Shown: piece by piece, positions 47,787 to 59,700 of the stretch | Layout: every line of letters begins with the position of its first letter | How positions within the stretch are numbered: the first letter of the stretch is position 1 | Assembly (NCBI GenBank): GCA_030765055.1 | Contig: CM060950.1 | Coordinates: 19,556,229 to 19,620,228 of the forward strand | Length of the DNA stretch: 64,000 nucleotides | Source of the DNA: Mantis religiosa | Lineage: Eukaryota > Arthropoda > Insecta > Mantodea > Mantidae | Direction: 5' to 3' | Position numbers and translations under genes: made by a program | Notes under the pieces: generated by a model | What the model saw: the letters and a program-made list of their open reading frames with translations, nothing else | The model's database searches: none | Told to the model about the DNA's origin: nothing

Positions 47787-50098
47787 CTGGTCGACAAAAT
47801 TTAACTTTTTTTCTTTCACAAGAATTAAAATAACAGATTCTAAAAGTATTTTTCTTGCTGAATTCAAATATACTTACAGTTTTTCCCCATCAGGCAGGAG
47901 TTTTGTGTGATATTCATTTGAATTTTTTATAATATTTCAAAAAATCCGTAACTAGCTATCTAACTCAAAATTATAATTACTGATTCTGACTTACCTAGAA
48001 AGTGGTAGATAGTGATTTTCGGGTGTACTTTGCATCTGGAACGTCTCTCATTTTAGTCCAACAGTAGTCAGCCAGCATATTGGAACTCCACTTGCCTTGG
48101 TACCTATTCTCTATTGTAGAAATTTGCTGATGAAAACGCTCACCGTATTCATCGCTGACAGCTCCAAGGTTTTCGGGGAAGAAGTCCAAGTGAGAGTCCA
48201 AGAAGTGAATTTTTAAAGACATGTTGCACCCCATAGCTTTATAAGAATGCAGAAGTTCAGCCACTATGTCACGATAGTTTTCTGCTTTATGATTTCCAAG
48301 CAAATTGCAACACAAACTTTTGAAAGACTGCCAGGCTGCTTTCTCCAGTGGATATAACAGTCCCTCTAAATGTTCATCAGCCATTAATGATCGGATTTGT
48401 GATCCTATAAAATTTCCTTCTTTCAATTTAGCATCACTAACTTTGCGGAATTTCGATTTCAAGTACAAGAATCCATCAGAAAGTTTATCCATAGCTTTGA
48501 CGAAATTTTTCATAACTCCTAATTTAATATGCAATGGACGTAAAAATATTTTTTCAGGCTTCACTAAAGGGACACATTTTTCTGGCCAGGGATAAGAGAT
48601 TCACGTTTTGGCCATGACTTTCTAACGTAGTGAGACTTCTTATCTCTGCTTTCCCACTCGCACAAAAAACAGCAAAATTTGGTGAACCCGAGTTGCAAAC
48701 CAAGCAATAAAGCAATGACCTTTAAATCACCACAGATATTCCATTCATATTTTCCATATTGTATTTTCTCTAAAACCAGTTTCATATTTTCATATGTCTG
48801 TTTCATATCAGCGGCATGCGCTACCAGTATTGATGGAAGTTTATTGCCAATATGTAGCAGCACAGCCTTCAAACTTACTTTAGAGGAGTCTATGAACAAT
48901 CGCCGCTCATCTGGCTGGTGTTGAAGCCCAAGAGTTTCCATAACTGAACAAATATTATTACAAAACACAATACCATTTTCTTCAGAGAATTATACTTTGA
49001 AAACACTATGGCGGCTACGATATCTACTAATTCTTACATCTTTTTGGAGTATATTTCTCCCTTTGAGTCTGGAAGCTAAAACTTCCGCTTGCTGTTGAGA
49101 CAGATTTAAATCGCGAATCAGGTCACTAAGGTCTTGCTGATTGGTAAAGTTTGGTTCTAATGAACAGCTACTGGCTTCATATGTAAGATCATTTATATTT
49201 TTATCTGAATCATTTGGAGTTTCAGTCAGGTCAGAACCAGAGTTATCACTTAAGGTCGTATCTGCATATACTGGTACGGGGAACTCTTCATTGTGTAAGA
49301 CAGGTCTCATTGCAGATTGCAAATTCGGATACTTAACTGTATATCTTGTTTTAGATGTGATTCCTTTAATATTTGTCAAACAAAAATAACAGTCAGTTAA
49401 ATGATCCTTTGGTTCCCTCCAAATCATGGGAATTGCAAATGGCACATGATGTGTACCATTTTTCCACCCAGTCAGCAGTCTAACACACAAAACACAGCAT
49501 GTATTTGGGGCCCAGCGCTTATCAAAATCACCAACTTGACAGCCAAAGTAAAGTTTATGACACTTCTTTACAAGTGGGGTCAAATTTCGCCTCTGAGACT
49601 TGAAGGTCAGCTCACCACAAAGATAGCAGAAATTATCTGTATGATTTACACAATTTCTTGGCATGATGAAAAAATAAAGCACAGAAATACAACATGCACA
49701 ACATACACAATACACTTCTAAACAGAAAGGAAGGAAATATTTCACTACTCAACAATCTCACAGTCAGCTCAATACTGACACATCACAATGCCAAACAGGT
49801 CTGAACATGTCTAAACAACAACAATGAACAACAATGAACCTGCACAGTCATATTTTATTTCGCTTCAGCATGACATTGCAAATAATTTAAAAAATACAGC
49901 TTGAGTAAAATAGCTACATATGAGGTAACGATTCCTATGACAGGTCAAAGAAAACGCTAAAATCATATTTTGAAAAGTAGCTTTTACAGAAAAACTATGC
50001 CTGATGGGAAAATTCTGAGTACATATCTGAATTCAGGATGGAAAATGCCACTAGATTCACTATTCAGATCTCTTGTGAAAAAAACCTTGTCGACCAGT
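47787..50098 (-). mobile_element. Candidate undescribed DNA transposon with 105-bp inverted ends
   Basis: Inverted arms at 47787-47895 and 49998-50098 share, from the inside out, GCCTGATGGG, TGAATTCAG, GAAAAAT/GGAAAAT, TCTTGTGAAA and TTGTCGACCAGT in the same order with small gaps. They enclose one long minus-strand gene (47995-49664) with about 100 bp and 330 bp of non-coding flank. The size (2.3 kb), single gene and paired inverted ends are those of a DNA transposon. I could not find a convincing target duplication (flanks read GCGTT and GATAA). Superfamily unknown. Confidence 0.65.
47995..49664 (-). pseudogene. Uncharacterised arthropod protein family, nearly complete
   Basis: About 555 codons starting MPRNCVNHTDNFCYLCGE. 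The N-terminus holds a possible zinc module: CYLCGE, LYFGC, then CCVLC before VRLLTGW, and a second CYFC. An acidic, low-complexity linker follows. The middle has LFIDSSKVSLKAVLLHIG, then ICGDLKVIALLLGLQLG and KFCCFLCEWESR. The C-terminal third has RPLHIKLGVMKNFVKAMD, MSLKIHFLDSHLDFFP, AVSDEYGERFHQ and YQGKWSSNMLADYCW. Conserved acidic residues (FIDSS, GDLK, SDEYGE) could form a DDE-like site; that is a guess. Lesions: one in-frame TAA at 48990-48992 and a frame shift at about 48566. Start chosen because MPRNC begins the conserved part; the open frame extends 27 codons upstream without similarity. I know this family as multi-copy, unnamed proteins in arthropods. Confidence 0.75.
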
Positions 50099-50109
50099 GA
50101 TAATTTTGT

Positions 50110-50436
50110 CACACGTCTGTATACATGTCGCGCAATGGTTCTTGAACAGTGAAATATTTAAGTGAAAGCTATGATCCGAATCACTTACCTACCTGCAGCC
50201 AAGTTTATATTGTAAAGTATAAGGAACTCTCGATGGCAAAGCTCTCAAGATTAGGGCCCGTTTTAGTTTCCTTCTTCAAATTTGAAGACTTCCGTTACTT
50301 ATGCCTTCATTTGTTCAGACGATGTGGACAGAATAAGCACATTTTCACATATAAACTGACATGTATAGCAGTTATTTTTACACTTCATGTTTTGTTGGGA
50401 ATAGTCAAAGTTATTAGTATTTATAATAAAATATAT
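50110..50436. other. No gene seen
   Basis: AT-rich flank of the TIR element. Confidence 0.4.
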
Positions 50437-50790
50437 GACATTAAATTCTCCAACTGACTCGTGCTTTTCCCGGTAAACCACTAGGAGTTCTTATAAACAC
50501 ATGAGACAACTACCTTAATGGCGACTTACTATTCTCTAAGTACCACGAATCTTCTGGTTATAAAACCATTGACATGACATTAAATTCTCCAGCTGACTCA
50601 AGAAAAGCACGATACATGTTGGCACGTTGACCATAGTGGCTCAATGGTTTAGAGCGGCTGGACGGAGACCAGAAGATCCGTGGTTCAAATCCCGGCTATG
50701 GCATTGAATTTTTCAGTCTGGCTCTACCCTTTCATAGTGCGTCCTACACACGGCTAGTGTGAAAGAACAATTAATTTCCAATTTAAAATG
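50437..50790. mobile_element. SINE-B inverted pair (left arm core lost)
   Basis: Minus-oriented head sequence (GACATTAAATTCTCC, ACCACTAGGAGTTCTTATAA) at 50437-50600 joins a plus-oriented copy with box A GTGGCTCAATGG and box B GTGGTTCAAATCCCGGC, ending at TTAATTTCCA. Confidence 0.75.
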
Positions 50791-50999
50791 GTTTATGAGG
50801 AACTACACTTCCATTTTTGAACAAGGAAAGTATTATTCATTCTTTAAAGGTAGTAATACGATCTTTATCAGCCCATTTACCGTGAACCTGGGAAAGAAAC
50901 AGTCACGTCGCTCAAAAATTACATGTGCGCCTAATTATTCAGAGTTGCAGGAGAAACTTCTAGATTTCGATCGTCACCAAAGGTGAAAAATGAAATGTG

Positions 51000-51240
51000 T
51001 AGTGTTTAACGCTCACTTTTACTACATACGGCACCGCAGGCGGTGACTCTGGTGATACACGAGATGAAGATGGAGCACTCTTGGAATAAGATGGCGGGGG
51101 AAACCGGAGGTCCCGGAAAACACCTGTTCCAGCGCCATGTTGTCCACCACAAATCTCACTTTGCAGTCGCCTGGGATCGAATCCGGGCCGCCTTGGTGAG
51201 AGCCAAGTGGTCTAACCACTGAGCCACGGTGCGGCCTACC
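51000..51240 (-). mobile_element. SINE-D (tRNA-derived)
   Basis: On the minus strand GGCCGCACCGTGGCTCAGTG (box A) and CGGATTCGATCCCAGGC (box B) form a convincing tRNA-like head. The body ends near GCGGTGCCGTATGTAG. AAATGTG lies on both sides (50993-50999, 51241-51247). A second copy is at 52250-52488. Confidence 0.7.
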
Positions 51241-51500
51241 AAATGTGAGAAATTAATCTGCATCTCATCATCATAGCATCTTCAAACATCGCATGAGCAC
51301 AAAAATTCAGCGTCGAGATTTCTTCCTAACCTGGTGCTTCAAGTTAATCCACCCAAAGATCATCGTATCATAATCCCAGTAAAATATTCCTTCACATGTG
51401 CATTTTACAATTTTTGAAATTTAACTTATGTGTTGAGTTAATGCTAACATCGAACCTGTCAAATGTAGGAATGTGTGACTTGAAACAAAGAAATACTACA

Positions 51501-52005
51501 CCGAGCTGGATGGTTCTAGCCGTTTCGTCTGTGGCTCGCATTTGAGAGGTTCGGGTTCGATTCCATGGCCGACCGACCTGACCTGACTTTTTCGGGGGTT
51601 TCCCGGGTCACCAGGCGAATGCTGGGTAGGTTAATTCCCCCAAAGTTCCTGTCCCTCCACTTCATCTCCATTATCATTTCATATTATCTCCCATCTGGTG
51701 GTCTCTTTCAGGGTATAAGTGTCGGCGGGAGTCTCGGCGATGCATGGCGGGATGATATACTCCTGGTAAACACTTCCTCCTTCGGTAGAACGGTTTTCGA
51801 TCTCCGAGTTGGCCTAGTGGACTGTTTCAGGACCACGGTAGGTGGGATACAGGTAGCACTGGCCTGCCGGGGAGTTTTCTATTGGTTAATTGAAGAGACC
51901 CTGCTCTCTGCACTGTCGTGACACCTAGGGATCGGCCAATCTCTGTTTACGCTCACCTCGAGACCAAGTCTGATCTCCATGCCAAATCCCTTCCAATCCA
52001 AGCAT
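51501..52005 (+). mobile_element. SINE-C, diverged
   Basis: CCGAGCTGGATGGTTC, GGTTCGATTCCATGGCC, TTTCCCGGGTCACCAGGCG and CCTGTCCCTCCACTTC match SINE-C; internal deletions shorten it to about 505 bp. Confidence 0.82.
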
Positions 52006-52249
52006 TTAAAGAAAAACTGCTTTTGTATGTTTGAGTGCACATGTTTGTAAATGCACTTGTCATTTAAGTTTATTACCTACTTTCCAAAGTATATTTGTAG
52101 ATTAAAACAAAAGCAATCCACCTTCCACACTAATCCTTACACACAACATTTTTATTTACCTTTAATTTTCTTTACAAAAGCTCTGAAGTTTATCAATAAC
52201 ACACCATAATTGTATTTAAGATAATGACACTTTTACCCTTTTAATATCG
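52006..52249. other. No gene seen
   Basis: AT-rich spacer between SINE-C and SINE-D. Confidence 0.4.
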
Positions 52250-52488
52250 TTTAACGCATGCGATACCGCAGGCGGTGGACAATGGCGTTCGGTGAAATGA
52301 TAATTGGAAAACAATTTTTGCGAAGGAAACGCTCCGGGTCTGCCATTAGAGTACCATCTGGGTGTTTTCCAATAAGTAAAGGTCTGGAGGAAGGGAACAA
52401 AAAAACATTCTGGGGGGGGGGGGTGCTCGAAGCAGGATTTGAACCGTTGACCTCCCATTCAAGAGTCAGTTTCCTGAACGGCTTCGGT
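52250..52488 (-). mobile_element. SINE-D, diverged
   Basis: Shares GATACCGCAGGCGGTG and the preceding GTTTAACGC with the copy at 51000. The minus strand has a tRNA-like end with AACGGTTCAAATCCTGCTTC (box B). A G-run at 52412-52422 lies next to it. Confidence 0.55.
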
Positions 52489-52924
52489 AACGATTATGCT
52501 TCAAATGTTAAAAACTGTATTAAATATTTTATTAAAATAAATTTTAATATCAATACTTATGAAGTGGAATGACATAATTCAGTATATCTATTTAGATTAT
52601 GGCCCTGCGCCTTGGCGTAGCGGGCTGAGGCAGCATGGCCGTCATAAATTTATCTCCACACTTCAGAAATGAGGACCAACAGCAACCCTGATTTTCTCGA
52701 AGTGACAGTCGCATGTTTACTCCACGTGGAATCTCAGTTGCCAAAGTTCCAACTTCCAGTTGATGTGTTTCATTACGTGCAGAAATTCGTTGTCACGATG
52801 TGGAGACCGTGGGAGGGAAATGCAGTGGTAAATGCAAATGAAGTAGTACATAATTTTCAGTCAAGTGAAAATAATCAAAGTGATGACAATGGTGTGAATA
52901 ACTGGGCCGAGTTATATTACTGAA

Positions 52925-53420
52925 AAGCCTCACAAAACAAAGTTATAACGGGAACTGTTTCTAAGCAAATTCAAGCACTTCTTTTGAACACATATAAATA
53001 TGTGCTGAAAAATAATCTTGGTAAGGGGTCGTGCAATGAACCTGATGATAAATTCTGGGTATTCACAGAAATACAGTAAGAAATATTGTGACGAAAGGAA
53101 TACCAAAGACGCCGAACAAGTGTGAAAACAAAAGGAAACGTTTCTCTAAAGTAGATAATTTCACATGCGATTTAATTCATCGAGAAATTTATAGATTCTA
53201 TGCAAAAGGGAGAGCGAACACAGACGAATTGGTTGCACATTTGCAAGAAATTTGTGATTTTCCTTGTGGGCACTGCACTTTGCGCGATCTCCTAAAGGAG
53301 CTGGGTTTTATTTAGACGAAACCTCGTACGATACCCATGAAGTATCGAGAAAGGTGGCAACGTTGCAGAAAGGACTGGGAGAAGGAGGGCCGGTGTTGTA
53401 AATCGATTATAAGGGTTCGT
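52925..53420 (+). pseudogene. Transposase N-terminal region (IS630/Tc1-like group)
   Basis: The frame at 53088-53315 reads RFSKVDNFTCDLIHREIYRF, then HLQEICDFPCGHCTLRDLLK and ELGF, a charged linker and winged-helix-like block that I associate with an arthropod DDE transposase group. It stops after LGFI; the next segment (ERWQRCRKDWEKEGR) is in another frame. No catalytic region follows. Confidence 0.55.
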
Positions 53421-53704
53421 CAAAGGAAGCGGCGACGTGCAAACGAGTTAACTAAAAAGAATCTAAGTGGCCATGGTCACGAAAGTCAACATTCTGGCTG
53501 GGGTTGCCGAGATGCTGACCACATCTCCTCCCCGTATCGGTTGGATGGTCGTCCACCTCTACCGTGCGTATGTGGGCGTGAAGCCGGCAGTCGGGTTAGT
53601 AGTTCCTAGCCCTACATGGTCTGTCGCAACCTGGGTTACGGTTACGTTATTCAGATTATGACAACACTTTTTAATCAGCGTTACCACCGCCATAAGTGAA
53701 GTCC

Positions 53705-53797
53705 ATTGTTTGGAAAGGTAGTGTCAGACTGAAAATTTGAATACTATAACCGGGATATGAACCACGGATCTCCAGGTTTCCGCCCTATAAGTACTTA
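53705..53797 (-). mobile_element. SINE-B fragment at the satellite edge
   Basis: GGTAGTGTCAGACTGAAAAT, ACCGGGATATGAACCACGGA and TCTCCAGGTTTCCG match the minus-strand SINE-B end and box B. The copy breaks off exactly where satellite sequence (CCCTATAAGTACTTATATAA) starts. Confidence 0.8.
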
Positions 53798-56700
53798 TAT
53801 AAAAAATCCAACTACACTGACACTGAAAAGTGGCACTTCAAAAACTCCGGACGCGGGCACAGCCCTTTGAATATGACGTATGCCCTAGAATCCAGTAACT
53901 GGCGAGCGGAGGCCGTTGGTCCGTTACGAGCCGCAGCGAAATCACCCACGGATCTCCAGGTTTCCGCCCTATAAGTACTTATATAAAAATTCCAACTACA
54001 CTGACACTGATAAGTGGCACTTCAAAAACTCCGGACGCGGGCACAGCCCTTTGAATATGACGTATGCGCTAGAAACCAGTAACTGGCGAGCGGAGGTCGT
54101 TGGTCCGTTACGAGCCGCAGCGAAATCACGCACGGATCTCCAGGTTTCCGCCCTATAAGTACTTATATAAAAATTCCAACTACACTGACACTGATAAGCA
54201 GCACTTCAAAAACTCCGGACGCGGGCACAGCCCTTTGAATATGACGTATGCCCTAGAAACCAGTAACTGGCGAGCGGAGGCCGTTGGTCCGTTACGAGCC
54301 GCAGCGAAATCACGCACGTATCTCCAGGTTTCCGCCCTATAAGTACTTATATAAAAATTCCAACTACACTGACACTGATAAGTGGCACTTCAAAAACTCC
54401 GGACGCGGGCACAGCTCTTTGAATATGACGTATGCCCTAGAAACCAGTAACTGGCGAGCGGAGGCCGTTGGTCCGTTACGAGCCGCAGCGAAATCACGCA
54501 CGGATCTCCAGGTTTCCGCCCTATAAGTACTTTTCCAACTACACTGACACTGATAAGTGGCACTTCAAAAACTCCGGACGCGGGCACAGCCCTTTGAATA
54601 TGACGTATGCCCTAGAAACCAGTAACTGGCGAGCGGAGGCCGTTGGTCCGTTACGAGCCGCAGCGAAATCACGCACGGATCTCCAGGTTTCCGCCCTATA
54701 AGTACTTTTCCAACTACACTGACACTGATAAGCAGCACTTCAAAAACTCCGGACGCGGGCACAGCCCTTTGAATATGACGTATGCCCTAGAAACCAGTAA
54801 CTGGCGAGCGGAGGCCGTTGGTCCGTTACGAGCCGCAGCGAAATCACGCACGGATCTCCAGGTTTCCGCCCTATAAGTACTTTTCCAACTACACTGACAC
54901 TGATAAGTGGCACTTCAAAAACTCCGGCCGCGGGCACAGCCCTTTGAATATGACGTATGCCCTAGAAACCAGTAACTGGCGAGCGGAGGCCGTTGGTCCG
55001 TTACGAGCCGCAGCGAAATCACGCACGGATCTCCAGGTTTCCGCCCTATAAGTACTTTTCCAACTACACTGACACTGATAAGCAGCACTTCAAAAACTCC
55101 GGACGCGGGCACAGCCCTTTGAATATGACGTATGCCCTAGAAACCAGTAACTGGCGAGCGGAGGCCGTTGGTCCGTTACGAGCCGCAGCGAAATCACGCA
55201 CGGATCTCCAGGTTTCCGCCCTATAAGTACTTTTCCAACTACACTGACACTGATAAGTGGCACTTCAAAAACTCCGGCCGCGGGCACAGCCCTTTGAATA
55301 TGACGTATGCCCTAGAAACCAGTAACTGGCGAGCGGAGGCCGTTGGTCCGTTACGAGCCGCAGCGAAATCACGCACGGATCTCCAGGTTTCCGCCCTATA
55401 AGTACTTATATAAAAATTCCAACTACACTGACACTGATAAGTGGCACTTCAAAAACTCCGGACGCGGGCACAGCCCTTTGAATATGACGTATGCCCTAGA
55501 AACCAGTAACTGGCGAGCGGAGGCCGTTGGTCCGTTACGAGCCGCAGCGAAATCACGCACGTATCTCCAGGTTTCCGCCCTATAAGTACTTATATAAAAA
55601 TTCCAACTACACTGACACTGATAAGTGGCACTTCAAAAACTCCGGACGCGGGCACAGCTCTTTGAATATGACGTATGCCCTAGAAACCAGTAACTGGCGA
55701 GCGGAGGCCGTTGGTCCGTTACGAGCCGCAGCGAAATCACGCACGGATCTCCAGGTTTCCGCCCTATAAGTACTTTTCCAACTACACTGACACTGATAAG
55801 TGGCACTTCAAAAACTCCGGACGCGGGCACAGCCCTTTGAATATGACGTATGCCCTAGAAACCAGTAACTGGCGAGCGGAGGCCGTTGGTCCGTTACGAG
55901 CCGCAGCGAAATCACGCACGGATCTCCAGGTTTCCGCCCTATAAGTACTTTTCCAACTACACTGACACTGATAAGTGGCACTTCAAAAACTCCGGACGCG
56001 GGCACAGCCCTTTGAATATGACGTATGCGCTAGAAACCAGTAACTGGCGAGCGGAGGCCGTTGGTCCGTTACGAGCCGCAGCGAAATCACGCACGGATCT
56101 CCAGGTTTCCGCCCTATAAGTACTTTTCCAACTACACTGACACTGATAAGTGGCACTTCAAAAACTCCGGACGCGGGCACAGCCCTTTGAATATGACGTA
56201 TGCCCTAGAAACCAGTAACTGGCGAGCGGAGGCCGTTGGTCCGTTACGAGCCGCAGCGAAATCACGCACGGATCTCCAGGTTTCCGCCCTATAAGTACTT
56301 TTCCAACTACACTGACACTGATAAGTGGCACTTCAAAAACTCCGGACGCGGGCACAGCCCTTTGAATATGACGTATGCCCTAGAAACCAGTAAATGGCGA
56401 GCGGAGGCCGTTGGTCCGTTACGAGCCGCAGCGAAATCACGCACGGATCTCCAGGTTTCCGCCCTATAAGTACTTTTCCAACTACACTGACACTGATAAG
56501 TGGCACTTCAAAAACTCCGGACGCGGGCACAGCCCTTTGAATATGACGTATGCCCTAGAAACCAGTAAATGGCGAGCGGAGGCCGTTGGTCCGTTACGAG
56601 CCGCAGCGAAATCACGCACGGATCTCCAGGTTTCCGCCCTATAAGTACTTATATAAAATTTCCAACTACACTGACACTGATAAGTGGCACTTCAAAAACT

Positions 56701-59700
56701 CCGGACGCGGGCACAGCCCTTTGAATATGACGTATGCCCTAGAAACCAGTAACTGGCGAGCGGAGGCCGTTGGTCCGTTACGAGCCGCAGCGAAATCACG
56801 CACGGATCTCCAGGTTTCCGCCCTATAAGTACTTTTCCAACTACACTGACACTGATAAGCAGCACTTCAAAAACTCCGGACGCGGGCACAGCCCTTTGAA
56901 TATGACGTATGCCCTAGAAACCAGTAACTGGCGAGCGGAGGCCGTTGGTCCGTTACGAGCCGCAGCGAAATCACGCACGGATCTCCAGGTTTCCGCCCTA
57001 TAAGTACTTATATAAAAATTCCAACTACACTGACACTGATAAGCAGCACTTCAAAAACTCCGGACGCGGGCACAGCCCTTTGAATATGACGTATGCCCTA
57101 GAAACCAGTAACTGGCGAGCGGAGGCCGTTGGTCCGTTACGAGCCGCAGCGAAATCACGCACGGATCTCCAAGTTTTTCGCCCTATAAGTACTTTTCCAA
57201 CTACACTGACACTGATAAGTTGCACTTCAAAAACTCCGGACGCGGGCACAGCCCTTTGAATATGACGTATGCCCTAGAAACCAGTAACTGGCGAACGGAG
57301 GCCGTTGGTCCGTTACGAACCGCAGCGAAATCACGCACGGATCTCCAGGTTTCCGCCCTATAAGTACTTATATAAAAATTCCAACTACACTGACACTGAT
57401 AAGTGGCACTTCAAAAACTCCGGACGCGGGCACAGCCCTTTGAATATGACGTATGCCCTAGAAACCAGTAACTGGCGAGCGGAGGCCGTTGGTCCGTTAC
57501 GAGCCGCAGCGAAATCACGCACGGATCTCCAGGTTTCCGCCCTATAAGTACTTTTCCAACTACACTGACACTGATAAGCAGCACTTCAAAAACTCCGGAC
57601 GCGGGCACAGCCCTTTGAATATGACGTATGCCCTAGAAACCAGTAACTGGCGAGCGGAGGCCGTTGGTCCGTTACGAGCCGCAGCGAAATCACGCACGGA
57701 TCTCCAGGTTTCCGCCCTATAAGTACTTATATAAAAATTCCAACTACACTGACACTGATAAGTGGCACTTCAAAAACTCCGGACGCGGGCACAGCCCTTT
57801 GAATATGACGTATGCCCTAGAAACCAGTAACTGGCGAGCGGAGGCCGTTGGTCCGTTACGAGCCGCAGCGAAATCACGCACGGATCTCCAGGTTTCCGCC
57901 CTATAAGTACTTATATAAAAATTCCAACTACACTGACACTGATAAGTGGCACTTCAAAAACTCCGGACGCGGGCACAGCCCTTTGAATATGACGTATGCC
58001 CTAGAAACCAGTAACTGGCGAGCGGAGGCCGTTGGTCCGTTACGAGCCGCAGCGAAATCACGCACGGATCTCCAGGTTTCCGCCCTATAAGTACTTTTCC
58101 AACTACACTGACACTGATAAGCAGCACTTCAAAAACTCCGGACGCGGGCACAGCCCTTTGAATATGACGTATGCCCTAGAAACCAGTAACTGGCGAGCGG
58201 AGGTCGTTGGTCCGTTACGAGCTGCAGCGAAATCACGCACGGATCTCCAGGTTTCCGCCCTATAAGTACTTATATAAAAATTCCAACTACACTGACACTG
58301 ATAAGCAGCACTTCAAAAACTCCGGACGCGGGCACGGCCCTTTGAATATGACGTATGCCCTAGAAACCAGTAACTGGCGAGCGGAGGCCGTTGGTCCGTT
58401 ACGAGCCGCAGCGAAATCACGCACGGATCTCCAGGTTTCCGCCCTATAAGTACTTATATAAAAATTCCAACTACACTGACACTGATAAGTGGCACTTCAA
58501 AAACTCCGGACGCGGGCACAGCCCTTTGAATATGACGTATGCCCTAGAAACCAGTAACTGGCGAGCGGAGGCCGTTGGTCCGTTACGAGCCGCAGCGAAA
58601 TCACGCACGGATCTCCAGGTTTCCGCCCTATAAGTACTTATATAAAAATTCCAACTACACTGACACTGATAAGCAGCACTTCAAAAACTCCGAACGCGGG
58701 CACGGCCCTTTGAATATGACGTATGCCCTAGAAACCAGTAACTGGCGAGCGGAGGCCGTTGGTCCGTTACGAGCCGCAGCGAAATCACGCACGGATATCA
58801 AGGTTTCCGCCCTATAAGTACTTATATAAAAATTCCAACTACACTGACACTGATAAGTGGCACTTCAAAAACTCCGGACGTGGGCACAGCCCTTTGAATA
58901 TGACGTATGCCCTAGAAACCAGTAACTGGCGAGCGGAGGCCGTTGGTCCGTTACGAGCCGCAGCGAAATCACGCACGGATCTCAAGGTTTCCGCCCTATA
59001 AGTACTTATATAAAAATTCCAACTACACTGACACTGATAAGTGGCACTTCAAAAACTCCGGACGCGGGCACAGCCCTTTGAATATGACGTATGCCCTAGA
59101 AACCAGTAACTGGCGAGCGGAGGCCGTTGGTCCGTTACGAGCCGCAGCGAAATCACGCACGGATCTCCAGGTTTCTGCCCTATAAGTACTTATATAAAAA
59201 TTCCAACTACACTGACACTGATAAGTGGCACTTCAAAAACTCCGGACGCGGGCACAGCCCTTTGAATATGACGTATGCCCTAGAAACCAGTAACTGGCGA
59301 GCGGAGGCTTGGTCCGTTACGAGCCGCAGCGAAATCACGCACGGATCTCCAGGTTTCCGCCCTATAAGTACTTATATAAAAATTCCAACTACACTGACAC
59401 TGATAAGCACCACTTCAAAAACTCCGGACGCGGGCACAGCCCTTTGAATATGACGTATGCCCTAGAAACCAGTAACTGGCGAGCGGAGGCCGTTGGTCCG
59501 TTACGAGCCGCAGCGAAATCACGCACGGATCTCCAGGTTTCTGCCCTATAAGTACTTATATAAAAATTCCAACTACACTGACACTGATAAGTGGCACTTC
59601 AAAAACTCCGGACGCGGGCACAGCCCTTTGAATATGACGTATGCCCTAGAAACCAGTAACTGGCGAGCGGAAGCCGTTGGTCCGTTACGAGCCGCAGCGA

